Assembly: GCF_018476905.1 (NCBI RefSeq)
Contig: NZ_JAHCVK010000002.1
Coordinates: 248,001-312,000, forward strand
From: Geomobilimonas luticola
Lineage (GTDB): Bacteria > Desulfobacterota > Desulfuromonadia > Geobacterales > Geobacteraceae
Direction of reading: 5' to 3'
Length of the DNA stretch: 64,000 bases
The position numbers were made by a program, and so were the translations under genes. Positions 9,422-19,570 of this stretch are shown one piece after another; position 1 is the first letter of the stretch, and the number at the start of each line of letters is the position of its first letter. The notes beneath the pieces are model-generated. The model saw only the letters and a list, made by a program, of their open reading frames with translations, ran no database searches and was not told where the DNA came from.

Positions 9422-9619
9422 TTACTGTCCTGCTGCGTTGACCACGCCGGTGTTTATCTTTGAATAGGTGCTATTGACGGTCTGCCCGAGGCCCATGAGC
9501 ATAAAGATCACCACCATGGCGATTAACATCAGGATGAGGGCGTATTCGACCAGGGTCTGGCCTTGGGTCGAACGTAAGTAGTTACTGACATGGCTGAGAA
9601 AGCGCTTCATCAAAGTCAT
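9422..9619 (-). CDS. Flp-type pilin (Flp2)
   Basis: Second Flp prepilin, 65 residues. The leader ends in RSTQG, then QTLVEYALIL (Glu+5, Tyr+6), a helix MLIAMVVIFMLMGLG and the tail SKINTGVVNAAGQ. It is clearly a paralogue of the next pilin, with the same processing site and a different leader and tail. The start at 9617-9619 has GAGGG at good spacing; an inner ATG at 9608-9610 is less well placed. Two pilins in tandem suggest a major and a minor form, or alternative pilins. It is divergent from the AAA ATPase gene. Confidence 0.93.
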   Translation of the reverse strand: MTLMKRFLSHVSNYLRSTQGQTLVEYALILMLIAMVVIFMLMGLGQTVNSTYSKINTGVVNAAGQ

Positions 9620-9642
9620 ATATAGCCCTCATGATGCTGCAT

Positions 9643-9672
9643 ATTAAAGTGTGTGCACTAACTATGGGTCAA
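9643..9672 (-). promoter_or_regulatory. Probable sigma-70 promoter for flp2
   Basis: On the minus strand TTGACC (9672-9667), 18 nt spacer, TTTAAT (9648-9643), each one mismatch from consensus. The start point would give a leader of only about 20 nt before the flp2 ATG. The rest of the ~315-bp gap to the divergent ATPase gene (9620-9934) is AT-rich. It contains a weak plus-strand candidate TTTACA-17-TAATAA at 9847-9875 for the ATPase gene, and no coding frame I would support. Confidence 0.45.
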
Positions 9673-9934
9673 CACAGTTGACTGATTGGCTTTGTTTTAA
9701 TGTAAGTGTAGCGGCAAGTGAAATATTATCAAGATTGCCAAGAAATTTTTTATCATCCGATGGCCTATTAATGAATTTCATATATTTGCTGGATGTACGT
9801 GTATCTTTAATGAGTGACGCTGCCCGAGTAAATACAGTCCGCACTGTTTACAAGCAGCAGATGGTATAGTAATAATTAACCGTGTGGGGTTGTGGTGGAA
9901 CAACAGGTTGCAGACCATATGAATGGAGTCAAAC

Positions 9935-11347
9935 ATGTATCAACTGGGACTCAGAATGATCGAGGAAGGGATTATCACCAAAGACCAGCTTGACAGGGCG
10001 CTGGAAAGACAGCATCGCATGGGTGGCCGTCTTGGGCAGAACCTCCTGGCGCTCGGTTTCGTGAAGGAAGAAGAGATCAAACGCGCGTTCGTGAGGACTC
10101 CACGTGCCCCAAAAACCGTGGAAGAGGCTCGATTGGACCCGTCACTGGTGACGGACCTTGTCCTCAAGCATCTCCTCTTTACGGGGGAGTTCAAGATGGC
10201 GGACATTGCCGAACGGGTAAAGCTGCCGGTGTCGATTGTCGAAGGCGTGCTGGAAGAGTTGCGCAGGGAAAAGTTTATTGAGGTCAAAGGTGCCTCCAGT
10301 TACACCAAGATGGCGTACGTTTTCAAAATAACCGAATTGGGGGTCAAACGGGGGACCGATCTCCTGGAATTATGCAGATATGCAGGCCCCGCGCCAGTTT
10401 CCCTGGACGACTACCGCGCCACCGTCGAATCCCAGACGGTGAAAAGCGCTATTATCGATGAGCAGAGGCTTAAGAAAGCCCTGTCCCACCTCGTTATACA
10501 TGACAATACGTTGAAACGTCTCGGTCCCGCCATCAGTTCGGGACAGGCCATATTCATTTACGGCCCCTCGGGAAACGGGAAGAGCGCCATTGCCGAGTCA
10601 ATTGGGAGAGTATTCCCCGACACGATTTACGTCCCCTACGCCATAACGGTCGGCGGCCAGATTATAAGGGTTTACGATCCCGTCAACCATGAGCAGGTGG
10701 AGCCATCAGGGTCGCAGGAGGAGGTTGATCAGCGCTGGGTCCTCATCAAGCGTCCCATTGTGATTACGGGTGGCGAACTGACTCTGAAGATGCTGGACCT
10801 GGAGTTCAATCCCATCTCGAAATATTACGAAGCTTCCCTCCAGATGAAGGCAAATAACGGATTGTTCATCATCGATGACTTCGGCAGACAGCAGGTTGAA
10901 CCTTCAAGAATTCTGAACCGCTGGATCGTACCCCTTGACCGCATGGTGGATTATGTAACGCTTAGTACCGGCATGAAATTCGCCATTCCCTTTGACATGG
11001 TGGTGGTATTTGCCACCAACCTGGATCCTAAAGACCTTGTCGATGAAGCATTCCTGCGGCGAATCCGCTACAAGGTAAAAATTGACCAGCCGAGCGACAA
11101 GGAGTTTCTCCAGATTTTCAAAATGGTATGTGAGGCCAATGGTATTGCGTTCAACCAGGAAGTGTACGACTACCTGTTGCACGACCTTTACACCAAGGAT
11201 GGCAGGAAGCGGAATGCGTGCCACCCTCGGGATCTGATCGAGCAGATAATTGTGGATTCGCATTATCACGGCAGAGCACCCCAGCTTACCAGGGAGAATA
11301 TGGAAGCGGCCTGCGACAACTATTTTATTTCCCACGAAAAGGCATAA
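9935..11347 (+). CDS. AAA+ ATPase with MshEN-like N-terminus, divergent from the flp pilin genes
   Basis: I know no experimental function for this protein. Residues ~1-52 contain two tandem motifs of the T2SS/T4P ATPase N-terminal type: YQLG..M.EEGIIT.DQL..AL..Q, then GRLGQNLLALGFV..EEI. This pattern is the MshEN fold that binds c-di-GMP in MshE and some PilB proteins, although the first motif has Gln for the usual Arg. Residues ~68-150 look like a winged helix (ADIAERVKLPVSIVEGVLEEL). The rest is a AAA+ module: Walker A GPSGNGKS (~210-217), Walker B LFIIDDFG (~310-317), sensor FATNLDP, then a likely arginine finger RRIR. It is not a secretion ATPase by motif. GGAG six bases before the ATG at 9935 favours this start over 9923. 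Divergence from flp2 suggests a Tad-linked regulator or remodeller. Confidence 0.85.
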   Translation: MYQLGLRMIEEGIITKDQLDRALERQHRMGGRLGQNLLALGFVKEEEIKRAFVRTPRAPKTVEEARLDPSLVTDLVLKHLLFTGEFKMADIAERVKLPVSIVEGVLEELRREKFIEVKGASSYTKMAYVFKITELGVKRGTDLLELCRYAGPAPVSLDDYRATVESQTVKSAIIDEQRLKKALSHLVIHDNTLKRLGPAISSGQAIFIYGPSGNGKSAIAESIGRVFPDTIYVPYAITVGGQIIRVYDPVNHEQVEPSGSQEEVDQRWVLIKRPIVITGGELTLKMLDLEFNPISKYYEASLQMKANNGLFIIDDFGRQQVEPSRILNRWIVPLDRMVDYVTLSTGMKFAIPFDMVVVFATNLDPKDLVDEAFLRRIRYKVKIDQPSDKEFLQIFKMVCEANGIAFNQEVYDYLLHDLYTKDGRKRNACHPRDLIEQIIVDSHYHGRAPQLTRENMEAACDNYFISHEKA

Positions 11348-11389
11348 ATTGTTTTCGGCTATTTGCGCCTCTGCCATATCCCACCAAGC

Positions 11390-11426
11390 CCCCTCTCCTT
11401 TGATTGGAGGGGGGATTGGTTTTTTG
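11390..11426 (+). terminator. Intrinsic terminator after the AAA ATPase gene
   Basis: CCCCTCTCC-type arm (11390-11398) pairs with GGAGGGGGG (11406-11414) through one G-U pair, with a 7-nt loop, followed by ATTGG and six T. Plus-strand orientation. Confidence 0.75.
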
Positions 11427-11450
11427 CCAGAAATTTTGCTTTTTAGATGG

Positions 11451-11478
11451 TTTAAATTCCTGGAAAATATGATAGAAT
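11451..11478 (+). promoter_or_regulatory. Possible promoter for the GSU3473-like gene
   Basis: TTTAAA (11451-11456), 16 nt, TAGAAT (11473-11478) in an AT-rich patch between a terminator and the small gene that follows. The -10 matches five of six consensus bases, the -35 four. Confidence 0.45.
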
Positions 11479-11517
11479 TTGAAAAATAAGTGTAACCGTC
11501 TACTGGGGGGTGGGGCT

Positions 11518-11718
11518 ATGCTTATTCGTGCGATCTACGAAGACTATACCAGGGGTATGATCAAGGACTCCTATCTCGATAATCTTATTCGTCAAGGAAA
11601 GATAGTGGGCTTTTTTCGGACTAGTGGTTATGTACGGATAGGCCACGACCCGATCCGCGGTACAGGTGGAGAGTATAAGGGGCCGGAGAGAAGGCGCCGG
11701 CCCATCGAGTACCAGTAA
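11518..11718 (+). CDS. Small conserved protein resembling the GSU3473 family
   Basis: 66 residues starting MLIRAIYEDYTRGMIKDSYL. From memory this resembles a short protein family named after Geobacter sulfurreducens GSU3473, whose members share an IR.IY.DYT.GMIKDSYLD..I..GKIVGF.RS-like core; no function is known. The C-terminus is basic (GPERRRR). There is no membrane segment or signal peptide, so it is probably cytoplasmic. The core reads like a small DNA- or RNA-contacting fold (central GKIVGFFRTSGYVRIG), but that is a guess. The frame extends upstream to 11479, but the ATG at 11518 has a G-rich Shine-Dalgarno tract and matches the conserved start. It is a single-gene unit between two terminators. 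Confidence 0.75.
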   Translation: MLIRAIYEDYTRGMIKDSYLDNLIRQGKIVGFFRTSGYVRIGHDPIRGTGGEYKGPERRRRPIEYQ

Positions 11719-11756
11719 CCATCTCATCTGAAAATCAAATTGCGAGCAGGTTTATG

Positions 11757-11791
11757 AAAAAGGCCGGCCCTAGAGGGGGTCGGCCTTTTTC
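11757..11791. terminator. Bidirectional intrinsic terminator
   Basis: AAAAAGGCCGGCCC (11757-11770) and GGGTCGGCCTTTTT (11777-11790) pair over 14 positions with one G-U, 6-nt loop, with an A-run before and a T-run after. It ends the GSU3473-like unit just before mutS. Confidence 0.85.
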
Positions 11792-11876
11792 ATGGTTTCC
11801 CCGGCAATGTGTCTTTACTTCAAGGGTGTAATTTGCTAGCATAAACGGCCTGTATATCGTGCTGTAAAGGGTCTTT

Positions 11877-14489
11877 ATGTCTGAACTCACCCCGATGATG
11901 CGGCAATATCTCGAAATCAAGGCAGACCATCCAGATTCCATCCTGTTTTTTCGCCTCGGTGATTTTTATGAGATGTTCCTTGACGATGCCGTCAAGGCCT
12001 CCCGCATTCTCGACATAACACTCACGTCCCGCAATAAGAATTCCGACGGTGCTGACGTCCCTCTCTGCGGTGTCCCCTACCATTCGGCCAATCCCTATAT
12101 CGCCAAGCTGATCGAAGCGGGGGAGAAGGTGGCCATCTGCGAGCAGGTTGAGGACCCGAAAAGCGTCAAGGGGATCGTGCGGCGTGAAGTGGTACGCGTT
12201 GTCACTCCCGGTCTGGTTGTCGATGCCGACTGTCTCTCCCCCAAGGAAAACAACTACATCCTTTCGTTTGCAACGTCAGGTGAGGCATGGGGCGTGGCCT
12301 ATCTCGACCTTTCCACCGGAGAATTTCGCCTGACCGAACTGGAGGGGAGCTCCGGGGCATGTGCCGAGGCTGCGTGCGTTAGCCCTCGGGAAATTCTCGT
12401 GCCTGCTGTCTTTCGCGAGAACGGCTCTCTTGCCAGTCTGTCCAGTGTTACCGGCGAGCGGATAGTTACGTTCGTTGACGACTGGGTTTACGATGCTGAC
12501 TATGCCGGTCGGGTATTCCGCAACCAGTTCGGAGTCGAATCGCCGGATGCCCTCGGCTGTGAAGGGTTTCCGGCGGGAGTGCTCGCTGCCGCGGCAGTAC
12601 TTCATTACCTTGAGGAAACACAGAAGGGGAAGGCTGCCCATGTCAGTACCATAACTCCTTACAAGACCAGGGAATTCCTGGTTCTGGACGAGACTGCACG
12701 GCGCAACCTGGAGCTGACGGCGACCATGAGCGAGGGGAAACGTCGTGGCTCGCTCCTTGGCCTCATGGACCGGACGGTAACGGCCATGGGGGGACGTAAG
12801 CTTAAGCAATGGATTAACTATCCCCTGATAAGCCTTTCGCACATAAAGGAACGCCAGGATGCAGTGGAGGAATTGCTGCCTGCCGGTTTGCGGGGCGAGA
12901 TCGTGGGGCAGCTGACCGGCGTCTATGACCTGGAGAGGTTGAACGGACGGATAAGCCTGGCTTCGGCCTCTGCCAAGGACCTGGTGGCGCTGCGGGAATC
13001 CCTGCAGCGGATTCCGTCGCTTCTCGATGTCCTTACGTCGATGTCATGTGCGCTTGTCCGGTCGCTGGTCGATGGGATCGACCCTCTCACGGACCTCGTC
13101 GACCTTATTGGCCGCGGAATCGTGGAGAATCCGCCGTTTTCCCTGCGTGACGGTGGCATCATTGCCGATGGCTATCATGCCGAGCTGGACGATCTCCGCT
13201 CCATCAGTCGGGAAGGAAAAGGGTATATCGCCCGTCTGGAGGCGAAGGAGCGGGAACGTACCGGCATTACCTCCCTTAAAATCCGTTACAACAAGGTCTT
13301 TGGCTATTATATCGAGGTAACCCGGGCGAACCTCGCCGGCATCCCTTCGGACTACATCCGCAAGCAGACCTTGGCCAATGCGGAGCGTTACATTACTCCC
13401 GAACTCAAGGAGTACGAGGAAAAGGTGCTGGGTGCCGAGGAGCGGATCACCGAGCTGGAATACGCACTTTTCCAGGAAATGCGTGTCACGGTTGCGGCCC
13501 AGAGTGAAAGAATTGCCCGCACCGCGGATCGACTGGCGACGCTGGATGTCCTGGCGAGCCTGGCCGAACTGGCCCATGAGCGTGGCTACAACCGTCCCGT
13601 CGTGGACGAAGGGGACGCCATCGCCATCACGGACGGTCGCCATCCGGTCATTGAGGCCATGTCCCTTGGTGAACGATTTGTTCCCAATGACGTGCTGCTC
13701 GACGGCAGTGAAAACCAGCTCCTTATGATCACGGGGCCAAACATGGCGGGGAAGTCCACGTTCATGCGTCAGGTTGCATTGATCGTGCTGATGAGCCAGA
13801 TGGGAAGCTTTGTTCCGGCAGGCGAGGCGCGGATCGGGGTAGTGGACAGGATATTCACCCGCGTGGGGGCAGCGGACAATCTGGCACGCGGCCAGTCTAC
13901 CTTCATGGTGGAGATGACCGAGGCCGCCCAGATCCTTCGCGAAGCCACATCCCGGAGTCTGGTCGTTCTCGATGAAATAGGCCGTGGCACCTCCACGTTC
14001 GATGGCGTATCCATCGCCTGGGCGGTGGCGGAATACCTCCACGACCGTCCCGATCATGCAGCCAGGACTCTGTTCGCAACGCATTACCACGAATTGACCG
14101 AACTGGCGGTAACCCGCGGTCGGATCAAGAATTTCAATATTGCGGTCAGGGAGTGGAACGATCAGATCATCTTTCTCCGTAAAATTGTTCCGGGTGGGGC
14201 GTCCCATTCCTATGGGATACAGGTGGCACGTCTGGCTGGCCTTCCCCTGACGGTCATCGAGCGCGCCCGGGAGATTCTGCAGAATCTGGAAAAGGGTGAA
14301 TTCAGCGCGGAAGGGATACCGCGGATAGCGGGCAGCAGAAAAAATGCAGCTCCGAAGCATTCACCCCAGCTTTCCCTGTTCGGAGGGGAGGGGGACAGGG
14401 TGGTCGAGCGGTTGAAGGAGCTCAATCTCTCCGTCATGACACCACTGGAAGCGCTGAATGTGCTGGACGAATTGAAGAGGATGGTGTGA
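11877..14489 (+). CDS. mutS: DNA mismatch repair protein MutS
   Basis: Recognises base mismatches and small loops and starts repair with MutL. At 870 residues it is full length. Domain I begins at the N-terminus with [16 protein letters not shown] and the mismatch-reading F-Y-E motif ([11 protein letters not shown]). The core and clamp domains follow, then the ABC-type ATPase: Walker [10 protein letters not shown] near 620-628, Walker [16 protein letters not shown] near 698-712 and the THYHEL switch near 733. The C-terminal part contains SLFG in [11 protein letters not shown], a possible beta-clamp binding type motif. AAAGGG precedes the ATG. All key residues look intact, so nothing suggests a mutator allele. 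Confidence 0.97.
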   Translation: MSELTPMMRQYLEIKADHPDSILFFRLGDFYEMFLDDAVKASRILDITLTSRNKNSDGADVPLCGVPYHSANPYIAKLIEAGEKVAICEQVEDPKSVKGIVRREVVRVVTPGLVVDADCLSPKENNYILSFATSGEAWGVAYLDLSTGEFRLTELEGSSGACAEAACVSPREILVPAVFRENGSLASLSSVTGERIVTFVDDWVYDADYAGRVFRNQFGVESPDALGCEGFPAGVLAAAAVLHYLEETQKGKAAHVSTITPYKTREFLVLDETARRNLELTATMSEGKRRGSLLGLMDRTVTAMGGRKLKQWINYPLISLSHIKERQDAVEELLPAGLRGEIVGQLTGVYDLERLNGRISLASASAKDLVALRESLQRIPSLLDVLTSMSCALVRSLVDGIDPLTDLVDLIGRGIVENPPFSLRDGGIIADGYHAELDDLRSISREGKGYIARLEAKERERTGITSLKIRYNKVFGYYIEVTRANLAGIPSDYIRKQTLANAERYITPELKEYEEKVLGAEERITELEYALFQEMRVTVAAQSERIARTADRLATLDVLASLAELAHERGYNRPVVDEGDAIAITDGRHPVIEAMSLGERFVPNDVLLDGSENQLLMITGPNMAGKSTFMRQVALIVLMSQMGSFVPAGEARIGVVDRIFTRVGAADNLARGQSTFMVEMTEAAQILREATSRSLVVLDEIGRGTSTFDGVSIAWAVAEYLHDRPDHAARTLFATHYHELTELAVTRGRIKNFNIAVREWNDQIIFLRKIVPGGASHSYGIQVARLAGLPLTVIERAREILQNLEKGEFSAEGIPRIAGSRKNAAPKHSPQLSLFGGEGDRVVERLKELNLSVMTPLEALNVLDELKRMV

Positions 14490-15877
14490 CCATGCGTCGT
14501 AACGGTGCGTTTTTCATAATGTTCTGCCTAATGTGCATGCTGGTCGCGCATCCAGCATTTGGCGCGCGGAATTCCACGGTCGGAGAGACCGGCAAGAAAC
14601 AACAGAGCACGAAAAAGAAGGGCAAGTCCGGCACGGCAAAGAGCGCAAAGGCGACCAAAGCGAAGCCGCCCCAAAAGCCCGCCGCGAAAAAACAGGTTGC
14701 GGCGGACAAGCACAAACCTGTCCCGATTCCCGTGTCGATTGAAACGCCTGCCGTTGGCAGGGGAGTGGTAAATGACGTGCGCTACTGGTCCAATCCCGAT
14801 TATACAAGGATTGCCGTCAGCGTGGACCGGGAAGTTCAGTTCGAGTACCATCAATTGCCTGCCATAAGGGAGGCGTCGGTGCCGCCGCGTCTCTATATCG
14901 ACCTCAAGGGGACCCATGTGGCGCCCGGCGTGAAGGATATTCCCATCGGCGACGGTCTGCTGAAGACGGCACGGATAGGCCAGTACCGTGCCGATACGGT
15001 GCGTGTGGTTCTTGATATGGAGAGCATCAAAGACTACAAGATATTCACCTTTTCCGATCCGTTTCGCATCATTATCGATGTGAAGGGAGACCGTCGCGAG
15101 GAATTGACCAAACCACGGGAAACGGTACTGACTCCCCTTGTACCCTCCGTCCCGGCCATCAAACCCGAACCCGCCGAGCAGAAAAGGCCTCCCAAACCGG
15201 TTATCGGCAAAGTGAGGAGGATTGTCGTCGATCCGGGACATGGCGGTCACGACCCGGGGGCACTGGGAGGAAACGGGACGAAGGAGAAGGACATCGTTCT
15301 TCAGGTTGGCCTCAAGCTTGCGAAGCTTTTGCGGGAGCTCGGGCTCGATGTCGTCATGACACGCTCCACCGACGTCTTTCTGGAACTGCAGGAAAGGACC
15401 GCGATTGCAAACAAGGTGGGTGCCGATCTGTTCGTTTCCATCCACGCAAATGCCGCGCTCAATCGAAATGTCTCGGGGATCGAGACCTACTACCTGAATC
15501 TCGCCAAGACCGAGAAAGCAGCCCAGCTTGCTGCCAAGGAGAACGGCACCAGTCTGGAGAAGGTGAGCCTCCTGCAGGCGGTATTGTTCGATCTCATGGC
15601 GAACTACAAGCTCAATGACTCGGCCCATCTGGCTGAGGAAGTGCAAAAATCCCTCTACCACAAGGTTTCAGGGGAATATGCAGGCGTGAAGAATCTGGGC
15701 GTCAAGCAGGGCCCTTTCTATGTCCTCGTGGGGGCAACCATGCCGAGCATTCTGGTGGAGACGGCGTTTCTCAGCAATGAAAAAGAGGAAGTCCGCTTGC
15801 GGGACACGCAGTATCAGGATGCGACTGCCGCGGGGATTCTGGATGGTATCAGGGCATACATGGCCAGTTTGAAATGA
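14486..15877 (+). CDS. N-acetylmuramoyl-L-alanine amidase, AMIN plus Amidase_3 (AmiC type)
   Basis: Periplasmic zinc hydrolase that cuts the amide bond between MurNAc and the peptide stem. Parts: a signal peptide ([19 protein letters not shown]), a Lys-rich linker (~30-80), an AMIN domain (~95-200; [23 protein letters not shown], shown in part) for septal or cell wall targeting, a Pro-rich linker, and the catalytic Amidase_3 domain from [18 protein letters not shown] (~246) with zinc ligands His (PGHGG), Glu (KEKD) and His (FVSIHANA), closing with [15 protein letters not shown] containing the catalytic Glu. It overlaps the mutS stop: GTG at 14486 has AGAGG at 5-nt spacing, while ATG at 14492 is an alternative. 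Confidence 0.93.
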   Translation: MTMRRNGAFFIMFCLMCMLVAHPAFGARNSTVGETGKKQQSTKKKGKSGTAKSAKATKAKPPQKPAAKKQVAADKHKPVPIPVSIETPAVGRGVVNDVRYWSNPDYTRIAVSVDREVQFEYHQLPAIREASVPPRLYIDLKGTHVAPGVKDIPIGDGLLKTARIGQYRADTVRVVLDMESIKDYKIFTFSDPFRIIIDVKGDRREELTKPRETVLTPLVPSVPAIKPEPAEQKRPPKPVIGKVRRIVVDPGHGGHDPGALGGNGTKEKDIVLQVGLKLAKLLRELGLDVVMTRSTDVFLELQERTAIANKVGADLFVSIHANAALNRNVSGIETYYLNLAKTEKAAQLAAKENGTSLEKVSLLQAVLFDLMANYKLNDSAHLAEEVQKSLYHKVSGEYAGVKNLGVKQGPFYVLVGATMPSILVETAFLSNEKEEVRLRDTQYQDATAAGILDGIRAYMASLK

Positions 15878-15926
15878 TACTGCCCGTTTGTTCGATCTGA
15901 TTCGTCGAGCAGACCAATGAGGGTTT

Positions 15927-18629
15927 ATGGAATTCGATATAAATCGCTACTTTCCCGACAGCAGCCAGGTTGCCGGGGATGCGGGCAGGGCTACCTTTGA
16001 AGAGAAACGCCCGCTCTATCTGGCGGCCAGCAAGCATTTCCTCACCCACTATCGCGAGGAGATCAAGGCGAAACACCGGGGTGGGGCGAGCGGCAGAGAC
16101 GTGGTGAAAGATATCACCGCCATGACCGACACCCTTGTCAGAAAACTGTTCAGCTCCATAACCCGCGACCTTGGCGGGAACCGGCATGAAAGGGGTCAAC
16201 TGACGCTGGTCGCGATCGGCGGATACGGGCGAGGAGAACTCAACCCCTATTCCGACATAGACCTCATGTTTCTCTACAGCGGCAGCGATCCACAGCGTGT
16301 GGAGGATATTGCCCAGAAACTCCTCTACTTCCTCTGGGACATGCGGCTGGACGTGGGGTATTCGGTCCGGACAATCAACGACTGCGTGGAGATGGCGCGT
16401 TCCGACCTGACGGTGAAGACTGCCCTGTTGGATGCCCGTTTCCTGAGGGGAAGTCATCTCCTGTTCAAGGATTTCCAGAAGGTGATGCTGACCCAGATTC
16501 TTTCAAAGGGGAGCGATGCCTTCATCAAGGAAAAGCTAGCCGAAGTCCGGAAACGGCGTGAAAAGTACGGTTCGACGGTGTACACCCTTGAACCGAACAT
16601 AAAAGAGAGCGAAGGCGGGCTGCGAGATCTTCACTCCGCCATGTGGATTGCCAAGATCAAATTCAAGATCGATGAGCCCCATGAACTTATCATCAAGGGG
16701 GTTGTGACGGAGGAGGATCTGGCGCTCTACCATGGGTCCCTCGACTACCTCTGGCGTCTTCGCAACGAATTGCACTATCTGGCTGGCAGGAAGAATGACC
16801 AGTTGACCTTCGTTGCCCAGACACAGCTCGCCCAGTTCCTTGACTACCGTGACAACGGGAAGGTGCTGGCTGTCGAGGAGTTCATGCGGGATTATTATCT
16901 CCATGCGGCGCGGGTCGAGCATTTTTCTTCCATGCTCATATCCAAGTGTGTCTGGCGAGAGGAGGGGGCCAGCAGGCTGCTTGGCTACTTCACCCGGCGG
17001 CCGGTCGGAGAGGGGTTCTACGTTCTCAAGGGTGAACTGGTCATCCCCGATGAATCGGTAATTGAGAAAGACCCGGTCCGCCTCATGAAGATTTTCGAGT
17101 ACGCGCAGAAACATGGCGTTGCCCTCAACATCAAAGTCAAGGGGCTTATCAGGCGCAGCCTCGATCTGGTGAATGACAAGTTCCGACGCAACCGCGATGT
17201 GAATACGTCGTTCTTCAATATTCTCCGCTCGGACAAGGGGGTTCCTGAAACCCTCAGGATGATGCACCATCTGGAATTTCTCAACCGGTTCATTCCCGAA
17301 TTCGAACGGATTTTCTGCAAGGTTCAGCACGACCTCTACCATATCTATACGGTGGATACCCATTCCCTGTTCTGTGTGGAAGAACTCTTTCTCCTCTGGA
17401 AAGGGGAGCACCGGGACGATCTCCCCCTGCTGACCCAGTTGGTCCAGGAGGTGGACAAGCGGGAACTCCTGTTTCTCGGGGTGCTGCTCCACGACATGGG
17501 GAAGGGGGAAGGGGGAGGCCATGCGGAGAAGGGTGCGGCAATGGTGCCGACCATCGCCCGGCGGATGGGGTTGAGCAAGGAAGACAGCGAGCGGCTGGAA
17601 TTTCTGGTGGGGACTCACCTCCTCTTTGCCCATATCGCCCAGCGCCGCGACCTGCACGATGAAAAGATGATCATCCAGTTCGCTCGCCAGATGGGAAAGA
17701 GCGAGAACCTGAAGATGCTCTACCTGCTCACGTATGCCGACATCAAGGGGGTGGGGCCGGATGTCTGGACAGAATGGAAGGCGCTTCTCATGCAGGAACT
17801 CTACGAGAAGGCCTTCCAGGTTCTGGAACGGGGCGATTTCCGGTTCGAAGCGAGCAGCGAGCGGGTCAGGAAGGTCAAGCGGAGTGTCGTCGAGCTCCTG
17901 GAAAACGACTATCCGTCGCTGGTGGTTAAGGATGAGCTGAAAGCCATCACGACCCGCCATCTGCTGGCCAATCCTCCGGCGGTGATCGCCGAGCATGTCC
18001 GTATTCTTCTCTCTCTGGAAGATCAGACCATGGTGATGCGGGTTGCCCATGACATGGAGCGCAACTACAGCACCTTTACCATATGCACCCTCGACGTACC
18101 CGGTCTGTTCGCCAAGATAACCGGGGTGATGGCGGCAAACGGCATGAATATACTCGGAGCCCAGATACATACCAGCCGGAACGGCAAGGCACTCGACGTG
18201 CTCCAGGTCAATTCCCCCCAGGGATTCGTCATCGTGGAAGAGGGGCGCTGGAAAAAGGTCGAGGAGGACATGATCCGGGTTCTGACGGGTAAGATCAATG
18301 TGGGGACGCTGGTGGAGAAGCGTCAACGTCCGACCATGCTTGCGGACCGGCCGAAGCCACGGTTTCCGTCCCGCGTTGAAATCGACAACGAGGTTTCGGA
18401 GGACTACACCGTCATCGACGTGTATACCCACGACAAGGTCGGACTACTGTACCGGATCACCAGTTCCCTTACCGACATGGGGCTCTACATCGGCGTCTCC
18501 AAGATTTCCACCAAGGTGGACCAGGTGGCGGACGTATTCTACGTCAAGGATATTTTCGGCCACAAGGTGACCAGCCCGGAAAAACTGGAGGAGATCAAGG
18601 GGCGGCTTCTGGCAGCTATTGATGAGTGA
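15927..18629 (+). CDS. glnD: Bifunctional PII uridylyltransferase/uridylyl-removing enzyme GlnD
   Basis: Senses glutamine and modifies PII (GlnB/GlnK), thereby steering nitrogen assimilation. The 900-residue layout is complete: a nucleotidyltransferase domain with GGYGRGELNPYSDIDLMF (~93-110), a PII-uridylyltransferase linker, an HD hydrolase domain with FLGVLLHDMGKGEGGGHAEKG (~517-537), and two C-terminal ACT domains (STFTICTLDVPGLFAKITGVMA near 715 and YTVIDVYTHDKVGLLYRITSSL near 829, each cited in part) that bind glutamine. GAGGG stands four bases before the ATG. The stop overlaps the xerD start region. Confidence 0.96.
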   Translation: MEFDINRYFPDSSQVAGDAGRATFEEKRPLYLAASKHFLTHYREEIKAKHRGGASGRDVVKDITAMTDTLVRKLFSSITRDLGGNRHERGQLTLVAIGGYGRGELNPYSDIDLMFLYSGSDPQRVEDIAQKLLYFLWDMRLDVGYSVRTINDCVEMARSDLTVKTALLDARFLRGSHLLFKDFQKVMLTQILSKGSDAFIKEKLAEVRKRREKYGSTVYTLEPNIKESEGGLRDLHSAMWIAKIKFKIDEPHELIIKGVVTEEDLALYHGSLDYLWRLRNELHYLAGRKNDQLTFVAQTQLAQFLDYRDNGKVLAVEEFMRDYYLHAARVEHFSSMLISKCVWREEGASRLLGYFTRRPVGEGFYVLKGELVIPDESVIEKDPVRLMKIFEYAQKHGVALNIKVKGLIRRSLDLVNDKFRRNRDVNTSFFNILRSDKGVPETLRMMHHLEFLNRFIPEFERIFCKVQHDLYHIYTVDTHSLFCVEELFLLWKGEHRDDLPLLTQLVQEVDKRELLFLGVLLHDMGKGEGGGHAEKGAAMVPTIARRMGLSKEDSERLEFLVGTHLLFAHIAQRRDLHDEKMIIQFARQMGKSENLKMLYLLTYADIKGVGPDVWTEWKALLMQELYEKAFQVLERGDFRFEASSERVRKVKRSVVELLENDYPSLVVKDELKAITTRHLLANPPAVIAEHVRILLSLEDQTMVMRVAHDMERNYSTFTICTLDVPGLFAKITGVMAANGMNILGAQIHTSRNGKALDVLQVNSPQGFVIVEEGRWKKVEEDMIRVLTGKINVGTLVEKRQRPTMLADRPKPRFPSRVEIDNEVSEDYTVIDVYTHDKVGLLYRITSSLTDMGLYIGVSKISTKVDQVADVFYVKDIFGHKVTSPEKLEEIKGRLLAAIDE

Positions 18630-19521
18630 TGTCATGCACCACTATCTGGATTTGTTCCTGAATTACCTGCTGGTGGAAAAAGGGCTGGCGGCGCACACCA
18701 TCGAGGCGTACAGCCGGGACATCGGGAAATATCTCGAATTCCTCTCATTGTCCGGGTGTGCAGCGATAGAACGGATCCGCCCCCTCGACGTGGCGGCCTT
18801 CATCGCCCGGGAAAAGGAGGCGGGCCTCGCCCCCCGCAGCCGGGCCAGAGCGCTCTCGGCGGTACGGATGTTCCACCGGTTTCTGCTGGTGGAGCAGTAT
18901 GTCGACACCAATCCGACGGCCATCATCGAGGCGCCGAAGGTCATGGGCAAACTGCCGTCGGTACTGAGCGGGCGGGAGGTCGAGAATCTCCTCGCCGCGC
19001 CGGCGGGTGCCGGCTGGTTGTCTATCCGGGACCGGGCCATGCTGGAAGTCCTCTATGCGACCGGTTTGCGGGTGTCGGAACTGGTGGGCTTGAAGGTGCG
19101 GGACGTAAATCTGGATGCCGGCTATCTTCTCACCATGGGCAAAGGCTCGAAGGAGCGGCTCGTGCCGTTGGGGGAATCGTCGCGCAATGTCCTGCGTGAG
19201 TACGTCGGGACGGTCAGGAACCGTCTTGACCGGGGGGGGGACTGCCCGTACCTTTTTCTCAGCCGTCTGGGCGGCCCCATGAGTCGGCAGGCATTCTGGA
19301 ACATCATCAAGAAACGGGCGATGGAAGCGGGGATACTCAAGAATATTTCACCCCATACCCTTCGCCACTCCTTCGCCACCCATCTGCTGGAGAACGGAGC
19401 GGATCTGCGGAGCGTTCAGTTGATGCTCGGCCATGCCGACCTGTCCACTACCCAGATATACACCCATGTCACCCGGGAGCGACTGAAGCGCCTTCATGAG
19501 GAGTTCCACCCCCGCGGGTGA
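18622..19521 (+). CDS. xerD: Tyrosine recombinase XerD/XerC
   Basis: Site-specific recombinase that resolves chromosome dimers at dif with its partner. The protein has 299 residues. The N-terminal SAM-like core-binding domain (FLNYLLVEKGLAAHTIEAYSRDI) covers ~6-95. The catalytic domain has Arg in ATGLRVSELVGL, Lys in GKGSKERLVPLG, the HTLRHSFATHLLENGADLR box with His and Arg, LGH in QLMLGHADLSTTQIYTH, and the nucleophile Tyr in that last segment. XerD is preferred over XerC from overall similarity, with moderate confidence. ATG at 18622 lies inside the glnD end (8-bp overlap); TTG at 18619 and ATG at 18634 are alternatives. No dif site was recognised in the window. Confidence 0.9.
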   Translation: MSDVMHHYLDLFLNYLLVEKGLAAHTIEAYSRDIGKYLEFLSLSGCAAIERIRPLDVAAFIAREKEAGLAPRSRARALSAVRMFHRFLLVEQYVDTNPTAIIEAPKVMGKLPSVLSGREVENLLAAPAGAGWLSIRDRAMLEVLYATGLRVSELVGLKVRDVNLDAGYLLTMGKGSKERLVPLGESSRNVLREYVGTVRNRLDRGGDCPYLFLSRLGGPMSRQAFWNIIKKRAMEAGILKNISPHTLRHSFATHLLENGADLRSVQLMLGHADLSTTQIYTHVTRERLKRLHEEFHPRG

Positions 19522-19570
19522 CGGCGATACCGAAAAAGAGTGAACTCCATCTGAAAGGAAAGCAGAAATC

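Noticed and set aside
16536-18431. 631-codon minus-strand frame opposite glnD
   Set aside because: Shadow of glnD; the sequence has no family features.
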